In this document: positions 8,815-18,078 of the stretch, piece after piece
Numbering within the stretch: the stretch's first letter is position 1
Layout of the letters: each line of letters opens with the position of its first letter
Origin: an uncultured Pelagimonas sp.
Lineage (GTDB): Bacteria; Pseudomonadota; Alphaproteobacteria; Rhodobacterales; Rhodobacteraceae
DNA: 64,000 bases
Reading direction: 5' to 3'
Assembly: GCF_947498515.1 (NCBI RefSeq)
Contig: NZ_CANMKO010000008.1
Coordinates: 223,098 to 287,097, forward strand
Translations under genes and position numbers: made by a program
The notes under the pieces: generated by a model
What the model saw: the letters and a program-made list of their open reading frames with translations, nothing else
The model's database searches: none
Told to the model about the DNA's origin: nothing

Positions 8815-9647
8815 TTGTCTTCTCCTACGCGCAGGGCACGATCTAGCATGATGGCCACAACAACGATGATCAAACCGGCCTCAAACCCTAGGCCTGTGTC
8901 CACGCGGTTTAGGGCGCGTACGACCGGCACGCCAAGGCCATCCGCCCCAACCAGCGCCGCGATGACAACCATCGAGAGCGACAACATGATGGTTTGGTTT
9001 AGGCCCGCCATGATTTGCGGCAAGGCGCTTGGCAGTTCGACTTTCCAAAGCTTTTGACGCGGGGTGGCGCCAAAGGCATCCGCCGCCTCGATCAATGCGG
9101 TCGGTGTTGAGGAAATGCCGAGATAGGTTAAGCGAATGGGCGCGGGCACCACAAAGATCACCGTGGCGATCAGGCCGGGCACCATGCCAATGCCAAAGAA
9201 GACAATCGCCGGTATCAGATAGACAAAGGTCGGCAAGGTCTGCATCAGGTCAAGCACCGGACGCATCCAAGCATAGAGCTTGGGGCGGTGTGCGGCGGCG
9301 ATGCCAATCGGAACACCAACACCCATACAGACAACACAGGCCGACAAAACCAGCGTCAGGCTTTCGGTGGTTTCTTCCCAATAACCTTGGTTCAAAATGA
9401 AGAGAAAACCGGCAACAATCAGAGCCGGAACTTTCCAAGTGCGATGCACAACCCACGTGGCGGCAGCGATCACGGCAATGACGATAAACGGATGCGGGGC
9501 CTGAAGGATGAACAAGATGGCATCGATCAGCCATTCCATTGCCTCGGCCATACCATCAAAGAAAACAGCGCCGTGTTTTTGCAGCCAATTGAACACGGTT
9601 TCCGCCGCATCCCCCACAGGTATTTTATAGTCGGTCAGCCAGGTCAT
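8811..9647 (-). CDS. choW: Choline/quaternary-amine ABC transporter, permease
   Basis: A 278-aa inner-membrane permease of the BinPDT (OpuAB/ProW) type with several hydrophobic helices and the EAA-like loop (IEAADAFGATPRQKLWKVEL) that contacts the ATPase. It follows the LysE gene by three bases and overlaps choV by four, so the three are one translation unit. Confidence 0.9.
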   Translation of the reverse strand: MTWLTDYKIPVGDAAETVFNWLQKHGAVFFDGMAEAMEWLIDAILFILQAPHPFIVIAVIAAATWVVHRTWKVPALIVAGFLFILNQGYWEETTESLTLVLSACVVCMGVGVPIGIAAAHRPKLYAWMRPVLDLMQTLPTFVYLIPAIVFFGIGMVPGLIATVIFVVPAPIRLTYLGISSTPTALIEAADAFGATPRQKLWKVELPSALPQIMAGLNQTIMLSLSMVVIAALVGADGLGVPVVRALNRVDTGLGFEAGLIIVVVAIMLDRALRVGEDK

Positions 9648-9650
9648 AAA

Positions 9651-10262
9651 TCAGCTCTCGGGTTTGAGGGCCATGGTCAGGCCGGAAAAGATCAAAAAGC
9701 CGCCGACACCGCGATTGAGGCGATGCAAGCGTGGTGGTGTAAGCACGTGGCTCATGGCGCGCCCAAGAGCCGCGTAAATGGCGATGGCCGCCACTTCCAG
9801 TATGAGAAACAGCGCGCCCAGTATGGCAAATTGCGTCAACAGGTCACCGGATTTGTCGACAAACTGTGGGAAAAAGGCGGTGAACACGGCGATGGCCTTG
9901 GGGTTGGCGGCGGCAAAGCTCATGTCGCGGCGCATCAAGGCAAAGACGTTTGTTTGGGCCGAAACGGTTTCGTTTGGCACCGGCGCGGTCCACATTTTGT
10001 AGCCCACATAGATCAGATAAGCCGCCCCGAGGTATTTCACCACGATGAGCGCGGCCTCAAAGCTACTGAGCAGGGTCGAGAGCCCGAAGGCCACCAAAGC
10101 AATCATCGCTGCAAAGACCGGCAAACGCCCAAATCCACCGAACAGTCCGGGCCAGAACCCCAAACGCGACGCGTTGGAAAAGGCCAACAGGTTGTTGGGC
10201 CCCGGCGACAGGTTGAGCGCAAAACAAGCGGGGATAAAGAGGGCGAGAAGGGTCAGGGACAT
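9651..10262 (-). CDS. LysE/RhtB-family exporter
   Basis: A 203-aa multi-pass membrane protein. The N-terminal SPGPNNLLAF motif near residue 19 and the ANPKAI segment near the middle are those of LysE/RhtB amino-acid exporters. Its place between the binding-protein and permease genes of a choline-type ABC transporter is unusual. It may export an amino acid or amine made from the imported compound, but this is inference from position only. Confidence 0.85.
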   Translation of the reverse strand: MSLTLLALFIPACFALNLSPGPNNLLAFSNASRLGFWPGLFGGFGRLPVFAAMIALVAFGLSTLLSSFEAALIVVKYLGAAYLIYVGYKMWTAPVPNETVSAQTNVFALMRRDMSFAAANPKAIAVFTAFFPQFVDKSGDLLTQFAILGALFLILEVAAIAIYAALGRAMSHVLTPPRLHRLNRGVGGFLIFSGLTMALKPES

Positions 10263-10285
10263 GTTTGCTTTCGCGGGACGGCTAC

Positions 10286-10319
10286 AAAAAACCCGCCGCC
10301 CGATATCAGGCGGCGGGTT
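10286..10319 (-). terminator. Strong hairpin/terminator after choX
   Basis: An 11-bp perfect stem (AACCCGCCGCC / GGCGGCGGGTT) with an eight-base loop is followed on the minus strand by six T. It sits 16 bases past the choX stop and before the LysE gene. It should end most transcripts after the binding protein, leaving lower expression of the membrane components, or protect the choX 3' end. Confidence 0.85.
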
Positions 10320-10334
10320 ATGAACGTCAGGGCG

Positions 10335-11264
10335 TTAGAGGCCCAGCGCGCCTTTGACAGCGGCCATGGAGTCGCCACCGTCCTTGGTGGTCACACCGGC
10401 CAACCAACCGTCAAGCGTGGCTGGGTTTGCTTTGAGCCAAGCGGTGGCGGCGGCGTCAGGCTCTTGGCCATCGTCCAAAATCGCACCCATGATTTCGTTT
10501 TCCATGGCGAGCGAGAATTCCAGATTGGTCAGAAGCGCACCGACGTTTGGGCATTCAGCTACGTAACCGGCGCGGGTATTAGTGGCCACGGTGGCACCAC
10601 CCAGATTGGGGCCGAAATAATCGTCACCACCGGTGAGGTAGGTCAGGTCATAGTTGGCGTTCATCGGATGTGGTTCCCACGCGAGGAAAACAACCGGTTC
10701 ACCTTTGTTATCGGCACGGCCAACTTGCGCCAGCATGCCCTGCTCTGAGCTTTCTTTGACATCAAAGCCCGTCAGGCCAAAGGCGTCAGCCGCAATCATG
10801 TCCATGATCAGGCGGTTGCCGTCATTGCCCGCTTCGATGCCGTAAATGGTTTCTTCCAGAGCGTCGCCGGCTTTGGCGATGTCGGCAAAATCTTTGATGC
10901 CCAATTCGGCACCGGCGGCATTGGTGGCCAGCGTGTATTTCGCGCCCTCTAGGTTGGTACGCACGGTGTCAACGGTGCCCGCTTCGCGGTAGGGGGCGAT
11001 GTCGGCTTCCATGGTTGGCATCCAGTTGCCAAGGAACACGTCAATGTCGCCTTTGGCCATCGAGGTGTATGTCACCGGCACAGACAGCACCTTGATGTCG
11101 GTCTCATAGCCCAGCGCCTGCAAGACTACGGTGGTTGCGGCGGTGGTGGCGGTGATGTCGGTCCAGCCCACATCCGAGAATGTCACGCTGTCACAGCTGG
11201 CGGATGCGGTGCCTGCGGCAACGATCAGCGCCAGTGTCGATGTGGTCAATTTTGTCATGGTCAT
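10335..11264 (-). CDS. choX: Choline-binding periplasmic protein
   Basis: A 309-aa exported substrate-binding protein; signal peptide residues 1-22. Residues matching the choline aromatic box of Sinorhizobium ChoX are visible: Trp34 with Asp36 (VGWTDIT), Trp81 (GNWMP), Tyr110 (AKYTL) and Trp196 (LAWEPHP). This supports choline rather than glycine betaine as ligand, although acetylcholine or related amines remain possible. GGGAGA precedes the ATG, and a 7+2+7 palindrome lies 27 bases upstream. No bet genes for choline oxidation are in the window. Confidence 0.9.
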   Translation of the reverse strand: MTMTKLTTSTLALIVAAGTASASCDSVTFSDVGWTDITATTAATTVVLQALGYETDIKVLSVPVTYTSMAKGDIDVFLGNWMPTMEADIAPYREAGTVDTVRTNLEGAKYTLATNAAGAELGIKDFADIAKAGDALEETIYGIEAGNDGNRLIMDMIAADAFGLTGFDVKESSEQGMLAQVGRADNKGEPVVFLAWEPHPMNANYDLTYLTGGDDYFGPNLGGATVATNTRAGYVAECPNVGALLTNLEFSLAMENEIMGAILDDGQEPDAAATAWLKANPATLDGWLAGVTTKDGGDSMAAVKGALGL

Positions 11265-11290
11265 TGTTATATCTCCCTGGGCGTCTTATT

Positions 11291-11306
11291 TTGACTGGTC
11301 AGTCAA
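11291..11306. promoter_or_regulatory. Palindromic operator candidate upstream of choX
   Basis: TTGACTGGTCAGTCAA is a palindrome with seven-base arms and a two-base spacer, 27 bases from the choX start codon. Its form fits a TetR-family (BetI-like) repressor site. The regulator itself is not in the window. Confidence 0.6.
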
Positions 11307-11404
11307 TCAACGCAGTTTCCATTAAAAAAGCAACATCAAGTTTGACCTGCCCCTCAAAAGCGGCAGTTTAGAACCCAATGGCGTCATGAAGGGACACTTA
11401 GACC

Positions 11405-13099
11405 ATGAACACACTGGTGAACAGGATCGCACAAGGCCGGGGCGATGAAATTGCCGATAAAGTCTTGCGAGGCGGTAAAATTCTTGACCTGATCACCGGC
11501 GAGCTATTGAGCGGTGATGTGGCGATATGTGGGGATCGCATTGTTGGCGTTTTTGAAGACTATGACGCCCATGAGATCATCGATGTGAGCGGTACCATTT
11601 TAGTCCCCGGCTTTATCGACACGCATTTGCACATCGAATCGTCTTTGGTCACGCCGTTTGAGTTTGATCGCTGTGTCGCCCCGCGCGGGGTGACGACCGC
11701 GATTTGTGACCCGCATGAGATCGCCAATGTGATCGGCGCGGCGGGCATTCGCTATTTCCAAGAAGCCTCGCAACACACTTTGATGGACATCAAGGTTCAG
11801 TTATCTTCCTGTGTGCCGTCTACCCATATGGAAACCGCCGGGGCCGCCCTTTCGGCCGAAGATTTGGCCCCGCTGCGTGACCACCCATCGGGCCTTGGGT
11901 TGGCCGAATTCATGAACTACCCCGGTGTCATCCACCGTGATCCGGGATGTATGGACAAGCTGGCCTTGTTTGAAGATGGTCATATTGATGGGCATTGCCC
12001 GCTATTGTCGGGCAAAGACCTTAACGCCTACATCGCCGCAGGCATTCGGACCGAGCACGAAGCAACATCGGCCGAGGAAGCCTTGGAAAAACTGCGCAAG
12101 GGTATGCGGGTGCTGATCCGCGAGGGGTCGGTTTCTAAGGACTTACACGCCTTGCAACCGCTTCTAAGCGAACGCACGTCACCCTATATGTGTCTGTGTA
12201 CGGATGACCGGAATCCGCTCGACATCGGGGAACACGGCCACCTCGACTATATGATCCGCGAGCTGATCCGCCTTGGCACGCCGCCCTTGGCCGCCTATCG
12301 CGCCGCGTCCCTTTCCGCCGCCGAGGCCTTTGGCCTGAAAGATCGCGGGATGATCGCACCGGGCAAGCGCGCCGACATCGTTGCGATTGATAGCCTAGAA
12401 GGATGTCATGCCAAGCTTGTTCTGGCAGGTGGGGTTGTTGTGAACGACGCCACGTTCGCCGCCCGAAAGGAAATCGCTCCGATAGGGCGCAACTCCGTAA
12501 AGGCCCCAAAGGTACAGGCCGCGAGCTTTCGAACTCGCGCAAACCGGGTTGAAACCGATGTGATTGGCATTCGCGAAGGGCAAATTCTCACCGATCATCT
12601 CCACGAAGACATTCCGATCGAAGATGGCGATAAACGCCCCGATGTCACCCGCGATCTGGTGCGTATCTCCGTTGTCGAACGGCACGGAAAAAACGGCAAC
12701 ATCGCCACCGGGTTCGTCAAAGGGTTCGGATTGCAGGCTGGGGCAATTGCATCAACCGTTTGCCATGATCACCACAACATTGCCTGCGTCGGCGTCGATT
12801 ATGACGACATGGCGGTTGCCGCCAATCGCTTGGGCGAGATTGAAGGTGGGTTCGTTGTTGTAAAGGGCGGCAAGGTGTTGGCCGAATTGGCCCTTCCGGT
12901 CGCCGGATTGATGAGCCTTCTGAGCTTTGAAGAGGTGCGCGACAAGCTGGTCGATCTGCGCCAAGCGGCACGCGATCTGGGTGTCACACTCGAAGAGCCG
13001 TTTTTGCAACTGGCCTTTCTGGCGCTTCCGGTGATCCCCGCTTTGAAGATCACCGATCGCGGTATGGTCGATGTGACCCGGTTCGAAATTATTGGCTAA
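11405..13099 (+). CDS. ade: Adenine deaminase
   Basis: A 564-aa amidohydrolase converting adenine to hypoxanthine and ammonia (purine salvage, cytoplasm). The metal-binding HLHIES motif is at residues 74-79, a second metal/active-site region is EFMNYPGVI, and the C-terminal adenine-deaminase domain with [12 protein letters not shown] is present. Length and order fit the AdeC family. It is transcribed away from the cho operon. Confidence 0.9.
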   Translation: MNTLVNRIAQGRGDEIADKVLRGGKILDLITGELLSGDVAICGDRIVGVFEDYDAHEIIDVSGTILVPGFIDTHLHIESSLVTPFEFDRCVAPRGVTTAICDPHEIANVIGAAGIRYFQEASQHTLMDIKVQLSSCVPSTHMETAGAALSAEDLAPLRDHPSGLGLAEFMNYPGVIHRDPGCMDKLALFEDGHIDGHCPLLSGKDLNAYIAAGIRTEHEATSAEEALEKLRKGMRVLIREGSVSKDLHALQPLLSERTSPYMCLCTDDRNPLDIGEHGHLDYMIRELIRLGTPPLAAYRAASLSAAEAFGLKDRGMIAPGKRADIVAIDSLEGCHAKLVLAGGVVVNDATFAARKEIAPIGRNSVKAPKVQAASFRTRANRVETDVIGIREGQILTDHLHEDIPIEDGDKRPDVTRDLVRISVVERHGKNGNIATGFVKGFGLQAGAIASTVCHDHHNIACVGVDYDDMAVAANRLGEIEGGFVVVKGGKVLAELALPVAGLMSLLSFEEVRDKLVDLRQAARDLGVTLEEPFLQLAFLALPVIPALKITDRGMVDVTRFEIIG

Positions 13100-13117
13100 G
13101 GGTCAGGCTGGGCGCTA

Positions 13118-13160
13118 AAATTCCGTGCACGGAATTTGCAAAAGTTTTGCAAAACTTTTG
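13118..13160. repeat. Composite double palindrome, copy 1
   Basis: A perfect 20-bp palindrome (AAATTCCGTGCACGGAATTT, 13118-13137), one G, then a perfect 22-bp palindrome (13139-13160, left arm CAAAAGTTTTG). It lies in the short gap between two convergent genes. The second copy is at 19200-19242. Confidence 0.8.
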
Positions 13161-13172
13161 GTCGCGCCCGTC

Positions 13173-14348
13173 TCACAGTCGGTTCAACAAATCCGCCGTA
13201 GGCCATGCGTCAGCGGGCAGCCCAAGTTTGACCTGAACGTCGCGCACCGCCGCCCGCGTACCAGCACCCAAAATCCCATCAATCTTGCCCACATCATACC
13301 CCATGCTTTGCAGCTTGGTTTGCAGGGCTTTCATCTGATCCCCAGACAAGCCTTGTGCGGGATTTCCCGCGTCATAGACCGGGGCCCCTTCTAGACGCGT
13401 GCCAAAATAGGCGGCGGTCAAAACATAGGTAAAGCTTTGGTTCCACTCAAAATAGACGCTGAAATTAGGGTAGGCCAAAAAGCTTGGCCCCCCACGCCCT
13501 TGCGGCAACAAGATGGACGAGGCCAAACGCCCGTCGTCCAAAACCCCTTGTCGGGCGCGCACGCCCATTTGTTCCCATTCCGCAACCGTATGGGTTGTTT
13601 GCAACCCGGCCTTGGACCACTCAAATCCATCCGGCAAAATCACCTCTTGCAGCCATGGCTCGCCCGGACGCCAACCCAGATGAGACAGCATTTTCGCCCC
13701 CGACAACAACGCGTCGGCAGGTGACGTTTTGAGGGTTACACGCCCGTCGCCATCCCCATCGACGCCGTTTTCCAAAATGTCCTTCGGCAGCATTTGCACC
13801 ATGCCAATCTCACCCGCCCAAGCTCCCGTGGTTGTGTCGGGGTCAAAATCGCCTTGCCCATATAGAGACAGCGCCGAAAACACCTGAGGACGGAAAATTT
13901 CGGGACGTCGGCAATCATGTGCGAGCGTCACAAGCGCATTGGCGGTGTTGAAGTCACCCTGAAATGACCCGTAGTCGGTTTCAAACGCCCAAAAGGCTAA
14001 CAAAACCCCCGGCGCTATGCCGTATTCCGATTGGATGCGATCAAAGACCGAGGCATAACTGCGCCCCATCTGACGTCCTTTGTCCAAGCGGCTCTGGCTA
14101 ATGAGCTTGCGCGAAAAGGTAATGAATGGGTCCTGAAAAATCCCCTGCCTGCGGTCGGCTTTCAACACGCTTGGGCTATGCTGAATACCGTCAAAGAATC
14201 GCCGGGTCAGATCCGGGTCATGCCCGCCCGCAACGGCCTCAGCCGCCATATCCGCTTTGAATTGGGCAAAGCTGCCCCCACAGGGCACGTCTTGGGCCGA
14301 TACGGCCCCGGCCATGACGATTCCTGCTATCGCTACCAGTTTGCGCAT
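13173..14348 (-). CDS. MltB-type lytic murein transglycosylase
   Basis: A 391-aa exported enzyme that cleaves the MurNAc-GlcNAc bond of peptidoglycan with anhydro-product formation. Signal peptide residues 1-19; catalytic Glu123 in FWAFETDYG; MltB/SLT_3 core follows; a C-terminal peptidoglycan-binding domain spans roughly 330-391 (IDGILGAGTRAAVRDVQ). The ATG at 14348 has GAGGATG upstream, unlike the ATG six codons earlier. It converges with the adenine deaminase gene. Confidence 0.88.
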   Translation of the reverse strand: MRKLVAIAGIVMAGAVSAQDVPCGGSFAQFKADMAAEAVAGGHDPDLTRRFFDGIQHSPSVLKADRRQGIFQDPFITFSRKLISQSRLDKGRQMGRSYASVFDRIQSEYGIAPGVLLAFWAFETDYGSFQGDFNTANALVTLAHDCRRPEIFRPQVFSALSLYGQGDFDPDTTTGAWAGEIGMVQMLPKDILENGVDGDGDGRVTLKTSPADALLSGAKMLSHLGWRPGEPWLQEVILPDGFEWSKAGLQTTHTVAEWEQMGVRARQGVLDDGRLASSILLPQGRGGPSFLAYPNFSVYFEWNQSFTYVLTAAYFGTRLEGAPVYDAGNPAQGLSGDQMKALQTKLQSMGYDVGKIDGILGAGTRAAVRDVQVKLGLPADAWPTADLLNRL

Positions 14349-14529
14349 CACATCCTCATTTTTCATTTATTGTTCAGACTATCAGCAGGTATTTGCGCGG
14401 CAAGGCACTTTCCCGCCGAAGCTCAAATTTGTTCCCGATTTGTCCAAAAACTTTACGTGCCGGTTAACCCTTTGTTAGGGATTCTGAAAGAAACGTAACC
14501 TCACTTTTACTCGTATCCAGGAGGCCCAC

Positions 14530-14892
14530 TTGAACGTACTGATAGTGGAAAGCCAAATTCCCCTCGCCAACCTTTGGCTCCGTCACCTGGAACGTTTGGG
14601 TGCCGAGGTGTGCATTGCAAGTTCGCAAGAACAGGCTACCGATCTCATCACTGAAACCGCGTTCGATGTCATTGTCTTAGACCTTGTCTTGCAAGAGGGC
14701 AGCGCGCTGGCTGTGTCCGATTTTGCCCAATATCGCCGCCCCGCGGCGCGCGTGGTCTTTGTGACCAACTCGAGCTTTTTCTCGGATGGCTCGATCTTTC
14801 AGCATTGCGCCAATGCCTGCGCCTTTCTGCCCAGCACCACGCCGCCAAGTGATCTGGCGACGATGGTCGAGCATTACGCGCAGGTTCATTAA
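14530..14892 (+). CDS. Receiver-domain protein, degenerate
   Basis: A 120-aa stand-alone CheY-like receiver starting at TTG with an AGGAGG site in front. The phospho-acceptor aspartate is kept (VIVLDLVL, Asp51) and a Thr/Asn pair follows FVTN. Only one acidic residue (Glu7) is in the usual DD pocket, and the conserved Lys-Pro of receivers is replaced by LPSTTPP. Phosphorylation is therefore doubtful. It could act as a protein-interaction module. No kinase gene is nearby. Confidence 0.75.
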   Translation: MNVLIVESQIPLANLWLRHLERLGAEVCIASSQEQATDLITETAFDVIVLDLVLQEGSALAVSDFAQYRRPAARVVFVTNSSFFSDGSIFQHCANACAFLPSTTPPSDLATMVEHYAQVH

Positions 14893-14894
14893 CG

Positions 14895-15884
14895 TCAGGC
14901 TGCGAAGCGCAGCTCGCGCCCGTGCGGCAGGTTGAAATCCAACACCGGCCCGGTTGGGATGATCTGATGCGGGTTTATCGACGTTTGGCTATAGTGATAG
15001 TGGCGGCTGATCTGATCAAAATCCACCGTTTCGGCGACGCCCGGCCATTGGTACAGCTCGCGTAGATAGGCCCAGATGTTGGGGTAATCGACGATCCGCG
15101 CCCGGTTGCATTTGAAATGGCCGTGATAGACCAGATCAAACCGAACCAGCGTTGTGAACAATCGCCAATCGGCTTCGGTTAGGCAATTGCACATCAAATA
15201 TCGATGCGCCGACAGACGTTCTTCGAGCCACTCTAGTGTCTCAAACAATGGCTCTATCGCCTCATCATAGGCCGCCTGTGTCGTCGCAAATCCGGCCTTG
15301 TACACCCCGTTATTAAGCGTGTTGTAAATCCGCTCGTTGACCAGTTCGATCTCATCTCGGATTTGTTCGGGCCAATAATCGTCGGTGTTGCCGGTCACGC
15401 CGTCAAAGGCGCTATTGAACATGCGAATGATTTCAGAGGATTCATTGGAAACGATGGTTTCCAGTTTCTTGTCCCACAAAATCGGCACGGTCACCCGCCC
15501 CGACGCCATTGGATTGGCCTTAAGGTAAATGTCACGGGCAAACGGCACACCGTAAAGCGTATCGCCAGATCCGCCCAAGTCGTCGCTTTGGAATGTCCAA
15601 CCGTCTTGCAACATATCCGGGTGCACGGTGGACACGGTGATGGCTTCATCCAAACCCTTCAGAGCACGGAAGATCAGGGTGCGGTGTGCCCAAGGACAGG
15701 CCATGCTGACATAGAGATGATAGCGCCCGGTCTCTGCCTTGAACCCGGCATCGCCTGTCGGCCCCGCCGATCCATCGGCGGTAATCCAATGACGATACGC
15801 CGAATCTTGCCGGACAAAGCGGCCTTTGCTTTTGCCCGTGTCATACCATTGGTCGTGCCATTCGCCGTCGATCAACAGGCCCAT
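14895..15884 (-). CDS. Glutathionyl-hydroquinone reductase (Xi-class GST)
   Basis: A 329-aa cytoplasmic protein of the YqjG/ECM4 family, which removes glutathione from glutathionyl-hydroquinones. The catalytic Cys63 is in the family motif SMACPWAHR. A thioredoxin-like N-terminal part and an all-helical C-terminal part are present at usual length. It converges with the receiver gene. It could protect against quinones produced in aromatic degradation, but it is 20 kb from the hpa genes. Confidence 0.9.
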   Translation of the reverse strand: MGLLIDGEWHDQWYDTGKSKGRFVRQDSAYRHWITADGSAGPTGDAGFKAETGRYHLYVSMACPWAHRTLIFRALKGLDEAITVSTVHPDMLQDGWTFQSDDLGGSGDTLYGVPFARDIYLKANPMASGRVTVPILWDKKLETIVSNESSEIIRMFNSAFDGVTGNTDDYWPEQIRDEIELVNERIYNTLNNGVYKAGFATTQAAYDEAIEPLFETLEWLEERLSAHRYLMCNCLTEADWRLFTTLVRFDLVYHGHFKCNRARIVDYPNIWAYLRELYQWPGVAETVDFDQISRHYHYSQTSINPHQIIPTGPVLDFNLPHGRELRFAA

Positions 15885-16002
15885 GTCAAACTCCTATCTG
15901 CTGTTGAGATAGAGGTAACCGCTGTTGATCCGTGCGCAAATAGCCAGCCGCGCGCAGCTTTGGCGCGCCATCGCACGAAACGATTGCGTGATCCGGTCAA
16001 AT

Positions 16003-16239
16003 TTACCGCCCGGTGTAGGATTTCCAAATATAGATCAACAGCATCGCACCTAGAACAGCCCCTACAAGGCCCGCAAAAGCCCCCAGCACAGACACGATGA
16101 ACCGCAACACCAAACCGCCAATTAACGCTCCGGCAATGCCGATGCCAACGGTTTGCAAAACACCGGTTTCAACCTTCATAAACCGCGTCGCCAAAAACCC
16201 GGCAGCCGCGCCGACAATCAGCAAAAACACAACTGACAT
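16003..16239 (-). CDS. GlsB/YeaQ/YmgE-family small membrane protein
   Basis: A 78-aa very hydrophobic glycine-rich protein with two to three membrane helices and the GxxxG-rich pattern (GIAGALIGGLVLRF) of transglycosylase-associated/stress proteins of the GlsB family. It starts three bases after a second 78-aa protein of similar type, so the two are a co-translated pair. Function of the family is not established. Confidence 0.75.
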   Translation of the reverse strand: MSVVFLLIVGAAAGFLATRFMKVETGVLQTVGIGIAGALIGGLVLRFIVSVLGAFAGLVGAVLGAMLLIYIWKSYTGR

Positions 16240-16242
16240 GGC

Positions 16243-16479
16243 TTATTTCCTCCAATGGGTCGGGACAATGATCAACGCGCCAATCGAGGCCGCAATCGCG
16301 TTGAGACCCGGTGATCGAAACCCAAGCCCAAACATCAACTGGACGAAATAGGCCAAGAAGGCCCCACCGATACAGATGATGATGCTTTGCAAGATGCCGT
16401 TATGGGTAAAACGACTACGCTCCGAGGCATAGCCAACAATCCCGGCAATCACGACGGTGCCAATAAGGGTCGGGAACAT
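16243..16479 (-). CDS. Small membrane protein, GlsB-like partner
   Basis: A 78-aa protein with about three membrane segments (TLIGTVVIAGIVGYA, then GILQSIIICIGGAFLAYFV). I use the ATG at 16479, which has AAAGAGG upstream, rather than the 26-codon longer frame with no ribosome site. It is similar in size and topology to the gene after it. They may form a hetero-oligomer; this is inference. Confidence 0.7.
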   Translation of the reverse strand: MFPTLIGTVVIAGIVGYASERSRFTHNGILQSIIICIGGAFLAYFVQLMFGLGFRSPGLNAIAASIGALIIVPTHWRK

Positions 16480-16579
16480 GGGGGCCTCTTTGCGTTTATG
16501 TGCCTGTTCTGCGCGTGACTTTAATATAGGAAGGCCGGGGCGCAATCCCAATGACACGACTGAGGGGAAAGCGCGTGTC

Positions 16580-17491
16580 TCACTCCCCTAGTATCGCCCC
16601 CTTGGTCACCGGGTTGCCGCGCAAAAACACGTCGGCATCTTGCGCACCTTTGCCGGCCCGCTGGGCCCGGGTGATTTGGACTGCACCCATCCCACAGGCA
16701 ATGGTCAAACTGTCGTCAAGCGCTTGCCCCGGTTGTCCAGCCCCATCAACGACACGCGCGCCCAACAATTTGATGCGCTGACCGTTTTGAAGGGTCCATG
16801 CACCGGGAAACGGTGACAAGCCGCGAATTTGGCGCGAAATTTGATCGGCACTCCGGGACCAATCAATCGCGGCCTCGACCTTGTCGATCTTGGCGGCATA
16901 GGTCACGCCGTCCTCGGGCTGTACCTCTGGCACCAGATCGGGCAAGTGATCCAATGCCTCGCAAATCATCCGCGCGCCCATTTCCGACAACCGGTCATGC
17001 AATCCGCCGGTGGTTTCTTCGGTCCCAATCGCCGTTACTTCGCGCAACAAAACCGGCCCGGTATCAAGGCCCGCTTCCATCTGCATGATGCAAATGCCGG
17101 TCTCACCGTCGCCTTCAATGATGGCCCGGTGAATAGGGGCCGCCCCGCGCCAGCGCGGCAAAAGCGAGGCGTGGATATTCAAACATCGCATCTTGGGCGC
17201 ATCCAAAATCACCTGTGGCAGAATCAACCCATAGGCCACAACCACAGCAACATCGGCCTCAAGCGCGGCAAAATCGGCCTGCTCGGCCTCGCCCTTCAGG
17301 GACACGGGATGGCGCACCTCGTACCCCATCGCCTCGGCACGCGCATGAACGGCTGTGGGCCGGTCTTTCTTGCCGCGCCCCGCGGGACGTGGCGGCTGAC
17401 AATAGACGGCGGCAATGTCATGCCCCGCATCGGCCAAAGCGTCGAGCACAGGCACAGAAAAGTCCGGGCTTCCCATAAAGATCACACGCAT
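16580..17491 (-). CDS. fmt: Methionyl-tRNA formyltransferase
   Basis: A 303-aa enzyme that formylates initiator Met-tRNA. The N-terminal formyltransferase domain has [11 protein letters not shown] and the folate-binding [16 protein letters not shown] motif with the catalytic Asn/His; the C-terminal tRNA-binding domain follows. It is the last of four co-directional genes after three deformylase genes, an organisation that pairs formylation with its removal. Confidence 0.94.
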   Translation of the reverse strand: MRVIFMGSPDFSVPVLDALADAGHDIAAVYCQPPRPAGRGKKDRPTAVHARAEAMGYEVRHPVSLKGEAEQADFAALEADVAVVVAYGLILPQVILDAPKMRCLNIHASLLPRWRGAAPIHRAIIEGDGETGICIMQMEAGLDTGPVLLREVTAIGTEETTGGLHDRLSEMGARMICEALDHLPDLVPEVQPEDGVTYAAKIDKVEAAIDWSRSADQISRQIRGLSPFPGAWTLQNGQRIKLLGARVVDGAGQPGQALDDSLTIACGMGAVQITRAQRAGKGAQDADVFLRGNPVTKGAILGE

Positions 17492-17580
17492 CCGCTCACC
17501 TTTTCATCTCGCCAAATAAACTCCGGGGTGAATTGGCCGTTGGGCCAAGAGGGGCTGGCCCCTCCCCCGGTTGAAAACCG

Positions 17581-18078
17581 CTACCGCGCCAGTTTCTGCG
17601 CCCGTTTGATCAACCGATCCCGTTTGACCTTGGACAGTTTGTCAAAATACATCTTGCCGTTCAAATGGTCGATCTGATGCTGGACCGAGGTGGCCCAAAG
17701 CCCGACAAAGTCACGCTCAACCATATCGCCGTTTTGATCCATAAACCGCACCGTCACCGCACGGGGGCGATCAATTGGGGCCGAGACCCCCGGTAGGTTA
17801 GGGCTGGCTTCTTCATGCATGCGCAATTGCACCGAGGCGTGCAAAACCTCTGGATTGGCCATGCGGATCGCCTGCCCGCGTTCATCCGAACAATCCACCA
17901 CCGCAAGGCGCAGCATCTCACCAATTTGCGGCGCGCCAAGACCAACGCCGGGCATGGCATCCATGCTTTCGATCATGTCGGTCCAAATCTGGCGGATGTC
18001 ATCGGTGATCTCGGTCACAGGCTCGGCAGCGGTCCGAAGGCGCTTGTCAGGCCATTGCAGGAAAGGGCGCACAGTCAT
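17581..18078 (-). CDS. Peptide deformylase-like protein, catalytic residues lost
   Basis: A 165-aa deformylase homologue. Motif 1 is kept (GVGLGAPQ, 44-51). Motif 2, normally EGCLS with the metal-binding Cys, reads EASPN (90-94), so the Cys is gone. Motif 3, normally HExDH, reads HQIDH (134-138), so the catalytic Glu is Gln. It should not be an active metalloenzyme. The frame is intact and overlaps the preceding def gene by four bases, so it is maintained and co-translated. It may modulate the active paralogues or bind nascent chains. Confidence 0.85.
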   Translation of the reverse strand: MTVRPFLQWPDKRLRTAAEPVTEITDDIRQIWTDMIESMDAMPGVGLGAPQIGEMLRLAVVDCSDERGQAIRMANPEVLHASVQLRMHEEASPNLPGVSAPIDRPRAVTVRFMDQNGDMVERDFVGLWATSVQHQIDHLNGKMYFDKLSKVKRDRLIKRAQKLAR

